Shown here piece after piece: positions 17,765 to 24,790 of a DNA stretch of 64,000 nt. Within the stretch, counting starts at the first letter, position 1; every line of letters begins with the position of its first letter. Both the position numbers and the translations under genes were made by a program. The stretch covers positions 615,501 to 679,500 of the forward strand of contig NZ_CP011774.1 in assembly GCF_001412535.1 (NCBI RefSeq). Direction: 5' to 3'. The DNA is from Limnohabitans sp. 63ED37-2 (GTDB lineage Bacteria; Pseudomonadota; Gammaproteobacteria; Burkholderiales; Burkholderiaceae_C). Under the pieces are notes generated by a model. That model was given only the letters and a program-made list of their open reading frames with translations, had not been told where the DNA came from and searched no databases.

Positions 17765-18660
17765 TGGAATACCTTGGGGGTGACGGCGCGGTGAAAGCCG
17801 TCAAAGGCTTTGACGGCGTCGCGTGTTTGCACATCAGGCTTGGCCACACCTTGTTGCCAGCCCATCCGCATTTGTGGGCGGGCACCGTCCACACGCAGCA
17901 CGGTGCCGCTGATGAAGCTGGCGGCGGGAGAGAGCAAGAACACAATCGCCGCCGAGGTTTCGGCCTCGGTGCCAAAACGGCCTTGTGGCACCGTGTTGCG
18001 CATCTCGCGGAGCATCGGTCCGGCCTCGGGCGGGTAGTGGTCCATGCCACTGCTGGCGATGTAGCCGGGCGCCACGGCATTCACGCGCACACCCTGTGCG
18101 GCCCATTCCAATGCAGCCGTTTCGGTGAAGCTGACCATGCCTGCTCGCGCTGCGCCGCTGTGGCCCATGCCCGGCATGGAGCCCCACATGTCGGCCACGA
18201 TGTTGACCACCGCGCCGCCGTGCTGTTGCATGCTTTGGTTGAAGCACTCCCGTGCCACCAAAAAGCCACCGGTGAGGTTGGTGTCGATGACGGCTTGCCA
18301 GCCTTTGGCGCTGGTCTTGGCCAGGGGCGAGATGTATTGCCCGCCCGCGTTGTTGACCAGGCCGTGGATGCGCCCGTGCTGCTGAACCACTTGCGCGACC
18401 ATGGCCTTCACATCGTCCTCGCGCCGAATGTCACAGCTGTGCCAACTCGCTTGGCCGCCGTCACCCACGATCTCTTGTGCGGTGTTGGCGAGTTTTTTGG
18501 GGTTGCGGCCCACCATAACGACGTGTGCGCCCAAGCTCGCCAGTTCGTGTGCGGTGCAGCGGCCAATGCCCGAGCCGCCGCCGGTGATCATGATCACCTG
18601 CCCCACCAGCAAGCCGGGGGTGAAGACCGATTGGTAAGTGCTGGCAGGCGATGTGCTCAT
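17761..18660 (-). CDS. Short-chain dehydrogenase/reductase, AtuB/AtuG-like
   Basis: 299-residue SDR enzyme. The start is ATG 18660, overlapping the TetR stop by 4 nt. The Rossmann motif GGGSGIGRCTAHEL is near residue 26, NNAGGQY near residue 102. The usual catalytic Ser-Tyr-Lys set is not clear: where YxxxK is expected the sequence reads HSGAARAGMVSFTE, so the tyrosine is absent. This matches the 2,4-dienoyl-CoA reductase/peroxisomal trans-enoyl reductase subgroup, which lacks a classical YxxxK. In the atu cluster, SDR genes atuB and atuG act on terpenoid intermediates; a dienoyl-CoA reductase-type role is equally plausible here. Confidence 0.78.
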   Translation of the reverse strand: MSTSPASTYQSVFTPGLLVGQVIMITGGGSGIGRCTAHELASLGAHVVMVGRNPKKLANTAQEIVGDGGQASWHSCDIRREDDVKAMVAQVVQQHGRIHGLVNNAGGQYISPLAKTSAKGWQAVIDTNLTGGFLVARECFNQSMQQHGGAVVNIVADMWGSMPGMGHSGAARAGMVSFTETAALEWAAQGVRVNAVAPGYIASSGMDHYPPEAGPMLREMRNTVPQGRFGTEAETSAAIVFLLSPAASFISGTVLRVDGARPQMRMGWQQGVAKPDVQTRDAVKAFDGFHRAVTPKVFQ

Positions 18661-19310
18661 GGGGTGTCTTTTAAAAAAAGTTGCAAGGCGGTTTCGGTCA
18701 ACTCGGCCAGCGTGGCGCGTTTGGCCACCTTGTTTTTGCGGGCAGGTTCGTACCACTGCACCGACCAGTTGAGCGCACCAAAAATCATCAAGCGTGCCAA
18801 CCCCACAGGCGCTTGCAGTTGGCCTGTCTCATGCAGGGCTTGCAGCACCGGCATCCAGGCGGCCTCGTAGTCGTCTTTGAGTTCGGTGATCGCTTTGCGC
18901 TGCGCGGGTGCGAGTGATCGCCACTCGTAGAGCATCACCGGAATGAAGTCACTGTCGGGGCCCAGCAGCACATCGAAGTGGTGGCGGATCAGTTGGCGCA
19001 GGCGCTCGCGGGCGCTGTCGGCCGTGGTGTTTGTGCAAGCCGCGTGTTGCCGCGCAATAGCCTGCTTCATGCCCTCGACCATCACAGCCAGCAAGAGGTC
19101 TTGTTTGTTGCCAAAGTGGTAGAAGGGCGAGCCCGACTGCATGCCCACAAGTGCTGCGATCTCGCGGGTGCTGGTGGCGTCGTAACCCTGCCGCTTGAAC
19201 AGCTGCGCCGCCGCCGAGATCAGCGCCTGGCGGCGGTTGCCATCGTCCCGTTCGCCCTCGGTCTTTTTGGGGCGACCGCGTGCGCGTTTGGGCTCGGCCA
19301 GCGTGGTCAT
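18657..19310 (-). CDS. TetR family regulator heading the atu-like operon
   Basis: 217-residue TetR-type repressor. The start is ATG 19310; the frame stays open upstream but that part is antisense to the acyl-CoA dehydrogenase gene. After a basic tail rich in Arg/Lys (PKRARGRPKK), the helix-turn-helix covers about residues 28-75 with TSTREIAALVGMQSGSPFYHF. The C-terminal ligand domain is typical. It is the first gene of the operon that runs down to 9846, with every junction but one overlapping or under 25 nt, so it likely autoregulates the whole unit in response to an acyl-CoA or terpenoid ligand, as AtuR does in Pseudomonas. A REP-like palindrome lies in its leader. Confidence 0.85.
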   Translation of the reverse strand: MTTLAEPKRARGRPKKTEGERDDGNRRQALISAAAQLFKRQGYDATSTREIAALVGMQSGSPFYHFGNKQDLLLAVMVEGMKQAIARQHAACTNTTADSARERLRQLIRHHFDVLLGPDSDFIPVMLYEWRSLAPAQRKAITELKDDYEAAWMPVLQALHETGQLQAPVGLARLMIFGALNWSVQWYEPARKNKVAKRATLAELTETALQLFLKDTP

Positions 19311-19319
19311 CTGACTAAA

Positions 19320-19350
19320 CCTTCGCGACGAGGGCGTCGCTCCCACAAGG
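19320..19350. repeat. REP-like palindrome in the tetR leader
   Basis: On the minus strand the sequence reads CTTGTGGGAGCGACGCCC followed by TCGTCGCGAAG: a GTGGGAGCG head with a GCGACG/CGTCGC hairpin (19325-19340). This is the form of REP elements mobilised by RAYT transposases. It lies between the tetR start codon and the preceding dehydrogenase gene, 10 nt upstream of the ATG. No second copy was seen in the window. Confidence 0.5.
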
Positions 19351-19369
19351 AGTAAGAAATGGCGGGCAT

Positions 19370-20533
19370 TCAACGCCCCGCCAAACCCATGCTGCGCGAA
19401 ATCACTTCTTTCATAATCTCGTTGGTGCCGCCGTAAATGCGTTGCACACGCGCATCGGCATAGGCGCGGGTGATGGGGTATTCCCACATGTAGCCGTAGC
19501 CTCCATGCAGCTGCACACACTCGTCCATCACCTTGCATTGCAGGTCCGAGCACCAGTACTTGGCCATGCTGGCGGTCGCCGTGTCGAGCTTGTCTTGCAG
19601 CAACAGTTCGCTGCATTTGTCCACAAACACACGCGCCACTTGCACCTCGGTCTGCAACTCGGCCAGGGTGTAGCGGGTGTTTTGGTAGTTGCCCACGGCC
19701 TGGCCAAACACCTTGCGGTCTTTCACATACTGCACCGTCCAGTCGATGGCCGCTTGGGCAGCCGCGATGCCGCCAATGGCAATCTGCAGGCGCTCCCAAG
19801 GCAGCTGCTCCATCAGGCAAATGAAGCCCTTGCCCTGCATGGCCGCGCCGCCCAGCAGCTGGTCGGCGCTGACCTTGACGTTGTCAAAAAACAGCTCCGA
19901 GGTGTCTTGCGCTTTCAGGCCCAGCTTCTTCAAGCGCTTGCCCTTTTCAAAGCCGGGCATGCCGCGTTCAATGAGGAATAGGCTGGTGCCCTTGGCCCCG
20001 GCGGCCGGGTCGGTCTTGGCTACCAAGATCACCAAGTCGGCGTGCCAGCCGTTGGTGATGAAGGTCTTGCTGCCGTTGATCAAATAGGTGCCGTCGGGCT
20101 GCAAGAGGGCCGTGGTTTTCACGCCCTGCAGGTCCGAGCCTGCAGCGGGTTCGCTCATGGCAATCGCGCCCACCATCTCGCCGCTGGCCAGCTTGGGCAG
20201 GTACTTTTGCTTTTGTGCCTCGGTGCCGTAATGCAGGATGTAGGGCGCGACGATCTCGCTGTGCAGGCCGTAACCAATGCCGCTGAAACCAGCGCGTGCG
20301 AGTTCCTCCATCTGCACCACCGAATACAGCTTGTCGGCATCCGAGCCGCCATAGGCCTCGGGCAGGGTCATGCACAAAAAGCCGTTTTCACCGGCCTTGT
20401 CCCACACGGCGCGGTCCACGAAGCCCTGCTCTTCCCAGGCGTCGTGGTGGGGGGCGATTTCTTTGTCCATGAAGCGGCGAAAACTGTCACGGAAGGCTTC
20501 GTGGTCGGCGGAAAAAAGGGTGCGTTCGATCAT
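19370..20533 (-). CDS. Acyl-CoA dehydrogenase of the beta-oxidation set
   Basis: 387-residue acyl-CoA dehydrogenase. The start is taken at ATG 20533 with AGGTGACA upstream; a GTG three codons earlier is possible. The flavin segment AIAMSEPAAGSDLQGV is near residue 122, and PWERLQIAIGG near residue 240 carries the likely catalytic Glu. The late position reads RIYGGTNEIMKE, so Glu is replaced by Gly there. It is divergent from the thiolase-FadB pair across a 122-base gap, which together would supply the first, second/third and last steps of beta-oxidation. Downstream lies the tetR gene of the atu-like operon, on the same strand but separated by a REP-like element. Confidence 0.87.
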   Translation of the reverse strand: MIERTLFSADHEAFRDSFRRFMDKEIAPHHDAWEEQGFVDRAVWDKAGENGFLCMTLPEAYGGSDADKLYSVVQMEELARAGFSGIGYGLHSEIVAPYILHYGTEAQKQKYLPKLASGEMVGAIAMSEPAAGSDLQGVKTTALLQPDGTYLINGSKTFITNGWHADLVILVAKTDPAAGAKGTSLFLIERGMPGFEKGKRLKKLGLKAQDTSELFFDNVKVSADQLLGGAAMQGKGFICLMEQLPWERLQIAIGGIAAAQAAIDWTVQYVKDRKVFGQAVGNYQNTRYTLAELQTEVQVARVFVDKCSELLLQDKLDTATASMAKYWCSDLQCKVMDECVQLHGGYGYMWEYPITRAYADARVQRIYGGTNEIMKEVISRSMGLAGR

Positions 20534-20569
20534 GGCTGTCACCTGTTGGACTGAAGATGGAAGATTTAT

Positions 20570-20613
20570 ACAAAGCGTTTGCTTGGTAAAAGTCTATACT
20601 GTTTAGAAACCAC
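20570..20613. promoter_or_regulatory. Divergent promoter/operator region of the beta-oxidation genes
   Basis: Within the 122-base gap between the dehydrogenase and thiolase genes, the plus strand has a -10-like TATACT at 20595-20600. Two small dyads, AAGCgtttGCTT (20573-20584) and GTTTagaAAC (20601-20610), flank it. The -35 is poor, which would suit an activated or repressed promoter. A TetR/FadR-type fatty-acid regulator is a reasonable guess but no known site was matched. Confidence 0.3.
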
Positions 20614-20655
20614 CACAACACAGGGCAAACCCCCTGATGACCCCCAGGAGACAGC

Positions 20656-21861
20656 ATGAGCGAAGCATTTGTTTATGACGCCATACGCACACCGCGTGGC
20701 AAAGGCAAAAAAGACGGCAGCCTGCACGAGGTCAAGCCGATCAGTCTCTTGAGCGGCGTGCTGCGCGAGCTGCAAAGCCGCAACCAGTTCGACACCGCTG
20801 CGGTGGACGACGTGGTCATGGGCGTGGTCTCGCCCATTGGCGAGCAGGGCTCGGTCATCCCTAAAGTGGCGGCCTTGGCCGCAGGCTGGGACTGGCGCTG
20901 CTCGGGCGTGCAGCTCAACCGTTTTTGCGCCTCGGGCCTGGAAGCGGTCAACATGGCCGCCATGAAGGTGCGCAGCGGCTGGGAAGAACTGGTAGTCGCT
21001 GGTGGCGTTGAAAGCATGAGCCGCGTGCCGATTGGTGCGGACGGCGGCGCTTGGGCGCAAGACCCTGAGACCAACAGCGCCACGCTGTTTGTGCCACAAG
21101 GCATTGGCGCCGACCTGATCGCCACCATGAGTGGCTTCAGCCGTCACGATGTCGATGCCTTTGCGGTTGAGTCGCAAAAGCGCGCCACGGCCGCGCGTGC
21201 GGCGGGCTACTTCGATGGCTCGGTCGTGCCGGTCAAAGACAAGCTGGGCCAGATCATCCTGGCGCAAGACGAATTCATCAAGCCCAGCACCACGGTGGAA
21301 ACACTGGGTGGCCTGAAAGCCTCGTTTGAACAACTCGGCGGCATGGGCTTTGACGCCGTGGCCTTGCAGCGCTACCCACAGGTCGAACGCATCCACCATG
21401 TGCACCATGCGGGCAACTCCTCCGGCATCGTGGACGGTGCGGCGGCGGTGCTGATCGGCTCGGAAGCCGCAGGCAAAACACACGGCCTCACGCCGCGTGC
21501 CCGCATCGTGTCGGTGGCCTTGTCCGGCGCTGACCCGACCATCATGCTCACAGGCCCCATGCCCGCCGCACGCAAGGCGCTGGCCAAGGCGGGCCTCACG
21601 ATTGACCAGATCGATTTGTTCGAAGTGAACGAAGCCTTTGCCGCCGTGCCCATGAAGTTCATGCAAGAGATGGGCGTGTCGCACGACAAGGTCAACGTGA
21701 ACGGTGGCGCGATCGCCATGGGCCACCCGCTGGGGGCCACGGGCGCGATGATTTTGGGCATCCTGATCGACGAGCTGCACCGCCGCCAACTGCGCTACGG
21801 CTTGGCCACTTTGTGTGTGGGCGGCGGCATGGGCATTGCCACCATCGTTGAACGCGTTTGA
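20656..21861 (+). CDS. fadA: Acetyl-CoA C-acyltransferase (thiolase)
   Basis: 401-residue thiolase. The start ATG follows CAGGAGACAG. Catalytic residues are seen in context: the nucleophilic Cys in NRFCASGLEAV near residue 93, the GGVESMSRVP loop near residue 116, the His in NEAFAAVPMKF near residue 325, NVNGGAIAMGHPLGATG near residue 350, and the second Cys in LCVGGGMGI near residue 390. It catalyses thiolytic cleavage of 3-ketoacyl-CoA. It is followed 17 nt later by the FadB-like gene, so the two form a multifunctional beta-oxidation pair, divergent from an acyl-CoA dehydrogenase. Confidence 0.92.
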   Translation: MSEAFVYDAIRTPRGKGKKDGSLHEVKPISLLSGVLRELQSRNQFDTAAVDDVVMGVVSPIGEQGSVIPKVAALAAGWDWRCSGVQLNRFCASGLEAVNMAAMKVRSGWEELVVAGGVESMSRVPIGADGGAWAQDPETNSATLFVPQGIGADLIATMSGFSRHDVDAFAVESQKRATAARAAGYFDGSVVPVKDKLGQIILAQDEFIKPSTTVETLGGLKASFEQLGGMGFDAVALQRYPQVERIHHVHHAGNSSGIVDGAAAVLIGSEAAGKTHGLTPRARIVSVALSGADPTIMLTGPMPAARKALAKAGLTIDQIDLFEVNEAFAAVPMKFMQEMGVSHDKVNVNGGAIAMGHPLGATGAMILGILIDELHRRQLRYGLATLCVGGGMGIATIVERV

Positions 21862-21877
21862 CCGGGGAGACAGAATC

Positions 21878-24037
21878 ATGATTTTGAAAACATTGCGCTA
21901 CGAACTGGCGGACGGCCTCGCCACCATCACCTTTGACGAGCAGGGCTCGCCGGTCAACACCATGTGCCTGCAATGGCAGGACGACCTGGCCCAGGCGGCC
22001 GAGCAGGTGGCCAAAGACAAGGCGGCATTGAAAGGCGTCATCCTGGCCTCTGCCAAGTCAACCTTTTTTGCGGGGGCCGACCTCAAGGGCGTGATGCGCT
22101 CCAAAGCCTCAGACGGCCCGCGTGTCTTTGCCGACATCGAAGGCATCAAGAAAGCTTTTCGCACCATCGAGACGCTGGGCGTGCCCGTGGTCAGCTGCCT
22201 CAATGGCTCGGCCCTCGGTGGCGGCTGGGAAGTGGCGCTGATCGGCCACCACCGGATCGCCACCGCCAACCCCAAAACACAGTTCGGTTTGCCCGAAGTC
22301 ACGCTGGGCTTGATTCCTGGTGGCGGCGGCATCACCAAAATGACCCGCCAGTTGGGCCTGCTGGCCGCGCAGCCCTATGTGCTGGAGAGCAAACTCTTTG
22401 GCCCCGAAGAGGCGCAAAAGCTGGGCCTGGTGCACGAGATCGTGGCCAGCGACGACCAGCTGCGCCCCCGCGCTCTGGCGCACATTGCGGCAAGCCAAGG
22501 CCAGCCCGAAGCGGCCCAACACCCGTGGGACCGCAAGGACTACAAAATGCCCGGCGGCACGCCGAGCAACCCCAAGATCGCGGGCATGTTGAGTGTGGCC
22601 CCTGCCGTGCTCAAGCAAAAAACACGCGGCCTGTACCCCGCGCCCGAAGCGGCGCTGGCCGCCATGGTCGAAGGCGCGATGGTGGACTTTGACACCGCCA
22701 TGCGCATCGAAAGCCGTTACCTCGCTGGCTTGATGACCAGCCAGGTGGCGCGCAACATGATCAACACCTTCTTCTTCAACATGAACAGCATCAAGGGCGG
22801 CCAAAGCCGCCCCAAGGCTGCACCGCGCTACAAGCCCCAAAAAGTGGGCATCTTGGGCGCAGGCATGATGGGCTCGGGCATTGCGCATTCACAAGCCAGC
22901 CGGGGCATCGCCACAGTGCTCAAAGACGTGAGCTTGGAAGCCGCTGAAAAAGGCAAGGCCTACAGCCACAAGCTCACGCAAAAACGCGTGGACAAAGGCC
23001 GCATGACTGCAGACAAACAAGCGGCCTTGTTGTCACTCATCCAGCCCACGGCCAGCGCCGCTGATCTCAAGGGCTGCGACCTGATCATCGAAGCCGTGTT
23101 TGAAAACCGCGAACTCAAGGCCCGTGTCACGCAAGAGGCCGAGCCCATGCTGGCCGAAGGCGGCTTCTTTGCCAGCAACACCTCCACCTTGCCCATCAGC
23201 GGCCTGGCCACGGCCAGCGCCAACGCGAACAAATTCGTCGGCATCCACTTCTTCAGCCCCGTCGACAAGATGCAGCTGGTGGAGATCATTCGCGGCGCAC
23301 AGACCGACGACGAGACGATTGCCCGCGCATACGACTACGTGCAGGCGCTGGGCAAGCTGCCCATCGTGGTGAACGACTCGCGTGGCTTTTACACCAGCCG
23401 CACCTTCGGCACCTTTGTGATGGAAGGCGCGGCCATGCTGGGCGAGGGCATCCCCGCCCCCGTGATCGAAAACCTGGCCATGCAAGTCGGCATGCCGGTT
23501 GGGCCACTGGCCGTGCTGGACGAAACGGCGCTGTCTTTGTCGGTGCATGTGCTGGACCAAACCCGCGAAGACTTCTCCAAGGAAGGCAAAACCTACACCG
23601 CCACGCCCGGCGAACTGCTGGTCGAGCGCATGGTCAAAGAACTCAAGCGCCCCGGCCGCGCCGCAGGCGGTGGTTTTTACGACTACCCCGCTGGCCAGAA
23701 AAAAGTGCTGTGGCCTGAACTGAAAACCCGCTTTGAAAAAGCTGACGTGGCCTATAGCCAGCAAGACATCAAAGACCGCCTGCTGTACCGCCAAGCGGTA
23801 GAAACCGCCCGCTGCCTGCAAGAAGGCGTGCTGACCTCGGTGCACGACGGCAACATCGGCTCGATTTTTGGCATCGGCTTTCCGGCCTGGACGGGTGGGG
23901 CGCTGCAATTCATCTATGGCCAAGGTGTGGATGCGTTTGCCAAGCGTTGCGCTGAACTGGCGGCGTTGTATGGGGCGGGTTTTGCGCTGACGGCGGAAGT
24001 CATTGCGAGCTTGAAGCAGCATCAGCCGGTGTATTGA
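21878..24037 (+). CDS. fadB: Fused enoyl-CoA hydratase / 3-hydroxyacyl-CoA dehydrogenase (FadB/FadJ-like)
   Basis: 719-residue bifunctional protein. The start is ATG 21878 just after the thiolase stop (GGGGAGACAG upstream). The N-terminal crotonase domain has FFAGADLKGV near residue 63, GSALGGGWEVAL near residue 110 and FGLPEVTLGLIPGGGG near residue 138. The dehydrogenase half begins with the NAD motif GILGAGMMGSGIA near residue 325, followed by GIHFFSPVDKMQLVEI near residue 455. It performs the hydratase and 3-hydroxyacyl-CoA dehydrogenase steps; FadA-like thiolase is its upstream partner. A terminator lies 28 nt after the stop. Confidence 0.92.
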   Translation: MILKTLRYELADGLATITFDEQGSPVNTMCLQWQDDLAQAAEQVAKDKAALKGVILASAKSTFFAGADLKGVMRSKASDGPRVFADIEGIKKAFRTIETLGVPVVSCLNGSALGGGWEVALIGHHRIATANPKTQFGLPEVTLGLIPGGGGITKMTRQLGLLAAQPYVLESKLFGPEEAQKLGLVHEIVASDDQLRPRALAHIAASQGQPEAAQHPWDRKDYKMPGGTPSNPKIAGMLSVAPAVLKQKTRGLYPAPEAALAAMVEGAMVDFDTAMRIESRYLAGLMTSQVARNMINTFFFNMNSIKGGQSRPKAAPRYKPQKVGILGAGMMGSGIAHSQASRGIATVLKDVSLEAAEKGKAYSHKLTQKRVDKGRMTADKQAALLSLIQPTASAADLKGCDLIIEAVFENRELKARVTQEAEPMLAEGGFFASNTSTLPISGLATASANANKFVGIHFFSPVDKMQLVEIIRGAQTDDETIARAYDYVQALGKLPIVVNDSRGFYTSRTFGTFVMEGAAMLGEGIPAPVIENLAMQVGMPVGPLAVLDETALSLSVHVLDQTREDFSKEGKTYTATPGELLVERMVKELKRPGRAAGGGFYDYPAGQKKVLWPELKTRFEKADVAYSQQDIKDRLLYRQAVETARCLQEGVLTSVHDGNIGSIFGIGFPAWTGGALQFIYGQGVDAFAKRCAELAALYGAGFALTAEVIASLKQHQPVY

Positions 24038-24064
24038 GGCAAAGCCCGGAAGGGCTTGCAAGTC

Positions 24065-24102
24065 AAAACGCAGCATCCGGGAGACTGGGGCTGCGTTTTT
24101 TA
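24065..24102 (+). terminator. Rho-independent terminator after fadB-like gene
   Basis: Arms AACGCAGC and GCTGCGTT with an intervening 15-base loop, followed by TTTTTTAATTTT. It lies 28 nt downstream of the FadB-like stop codon. Confidence 0.85.
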
Positions 24103-24261
24103 ATTTTGCACACGCCACAACCGGCTCGCCTCAGGCGTGTTGAGAAGGCTTCAGGGCAGTTGAGTTTTTTATTGAAAAATTAACCTGCGCTGGGTTTGTT
24201 GGGCAATGGTGGAGGGGCTGGCCAAGGAGATGGTGTTGGAACTTGACCTTTTCTACCGTCA

Positions 24262-24747
24262 TTAATCATTTTTCAATCCCCTAAATTTAAGTAATGCTTT
24301 TTGACATTCATTTTGAAGCGTTTGATCGTCCGAAGGTAATTCTGTAGCCTTCTTTGATATTTCCACCGTTTGGTTTTTTAGTTCTTTGAATTTTTTCTCA
24401 GAAAAACCATTGCTTTCTAAGGTTCTCCAGATAGCTTCAAATTCAATCTCAAGTTGGTGCCATTGAGATCCAATGTCGTGCATCTTGTGCGTGTCACGCG
24501 TGTAATTTAGAAAAGGTTGAATGGTTGCAAGTGACGCGGTTAGAAACGATAAGATTTTCCATATCCAGAGCTGGGCTAAATCTCCAAGAAGGGCGAGTAA
24601 AGCTGAGGAAGACAGAATCGCTAGCAAGATTTGTAGCTTGCGTTCACGGTTGGAAAATTGTGTGGCTTTAGCATGCCAATACCGTTTTTGATATTCGGAA
24701 TCAAGCCATGCCTCCCATACGGAGTCTCTTTCGGATTTCGTAAACAT
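24262..24747 (-). CDS. Two-TM SLATT-type (DUF4231-like) membrane protein
   Basis: 161-residue protein with a helical N-terminus, two adjacent membrane spans (residues about 40-58 and 62-82: LQILLAILSSSALLALLG and LWIWKILSFLTASLATIQ) and a long charged C-terminal helical region. This layout is that of SLATT-domain proteins, predicted membrane effectors of nucleotide-linked conflict systems. No nucleotide cyclase or SLOG partner is seen beside it. Base composition is clearly AT-richer than all neighbours, with runs of A/T and rare codons, so it was probably acquired separately. It lies 43 nt downstream of hsdR on the same strand. The family call is from topology and is moderate. Confidence 0.6.
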   Translation of the reverse strand: MFTKSERDSVWEAWLDSEYQKRYWHAKATQFSNRERKLQILLAILSSSALLALLGDLAQLWIWKILSFLTASLATIQPFLNYTRDTHKMHDIGSQWHQLEIEFEAIWRTLESNGFSEKKFKELKNQTVEISKKATELPSDDQTLQNECQKALLKFRGLKND

Positions 24748-24790
24748 TGTTTAAGTGTTGTTTGGGATCTGACGGAACTTTAGAAGTGAG

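Noticed and set aside
9846..19310. Leucine degradation (liu) operon
   Set aside because: No HMG-CoA lyase, no MerR regulator; TetR, SDR and the AtuC-like beta subunit point to atu. The carboxylase substrate remains unproven.
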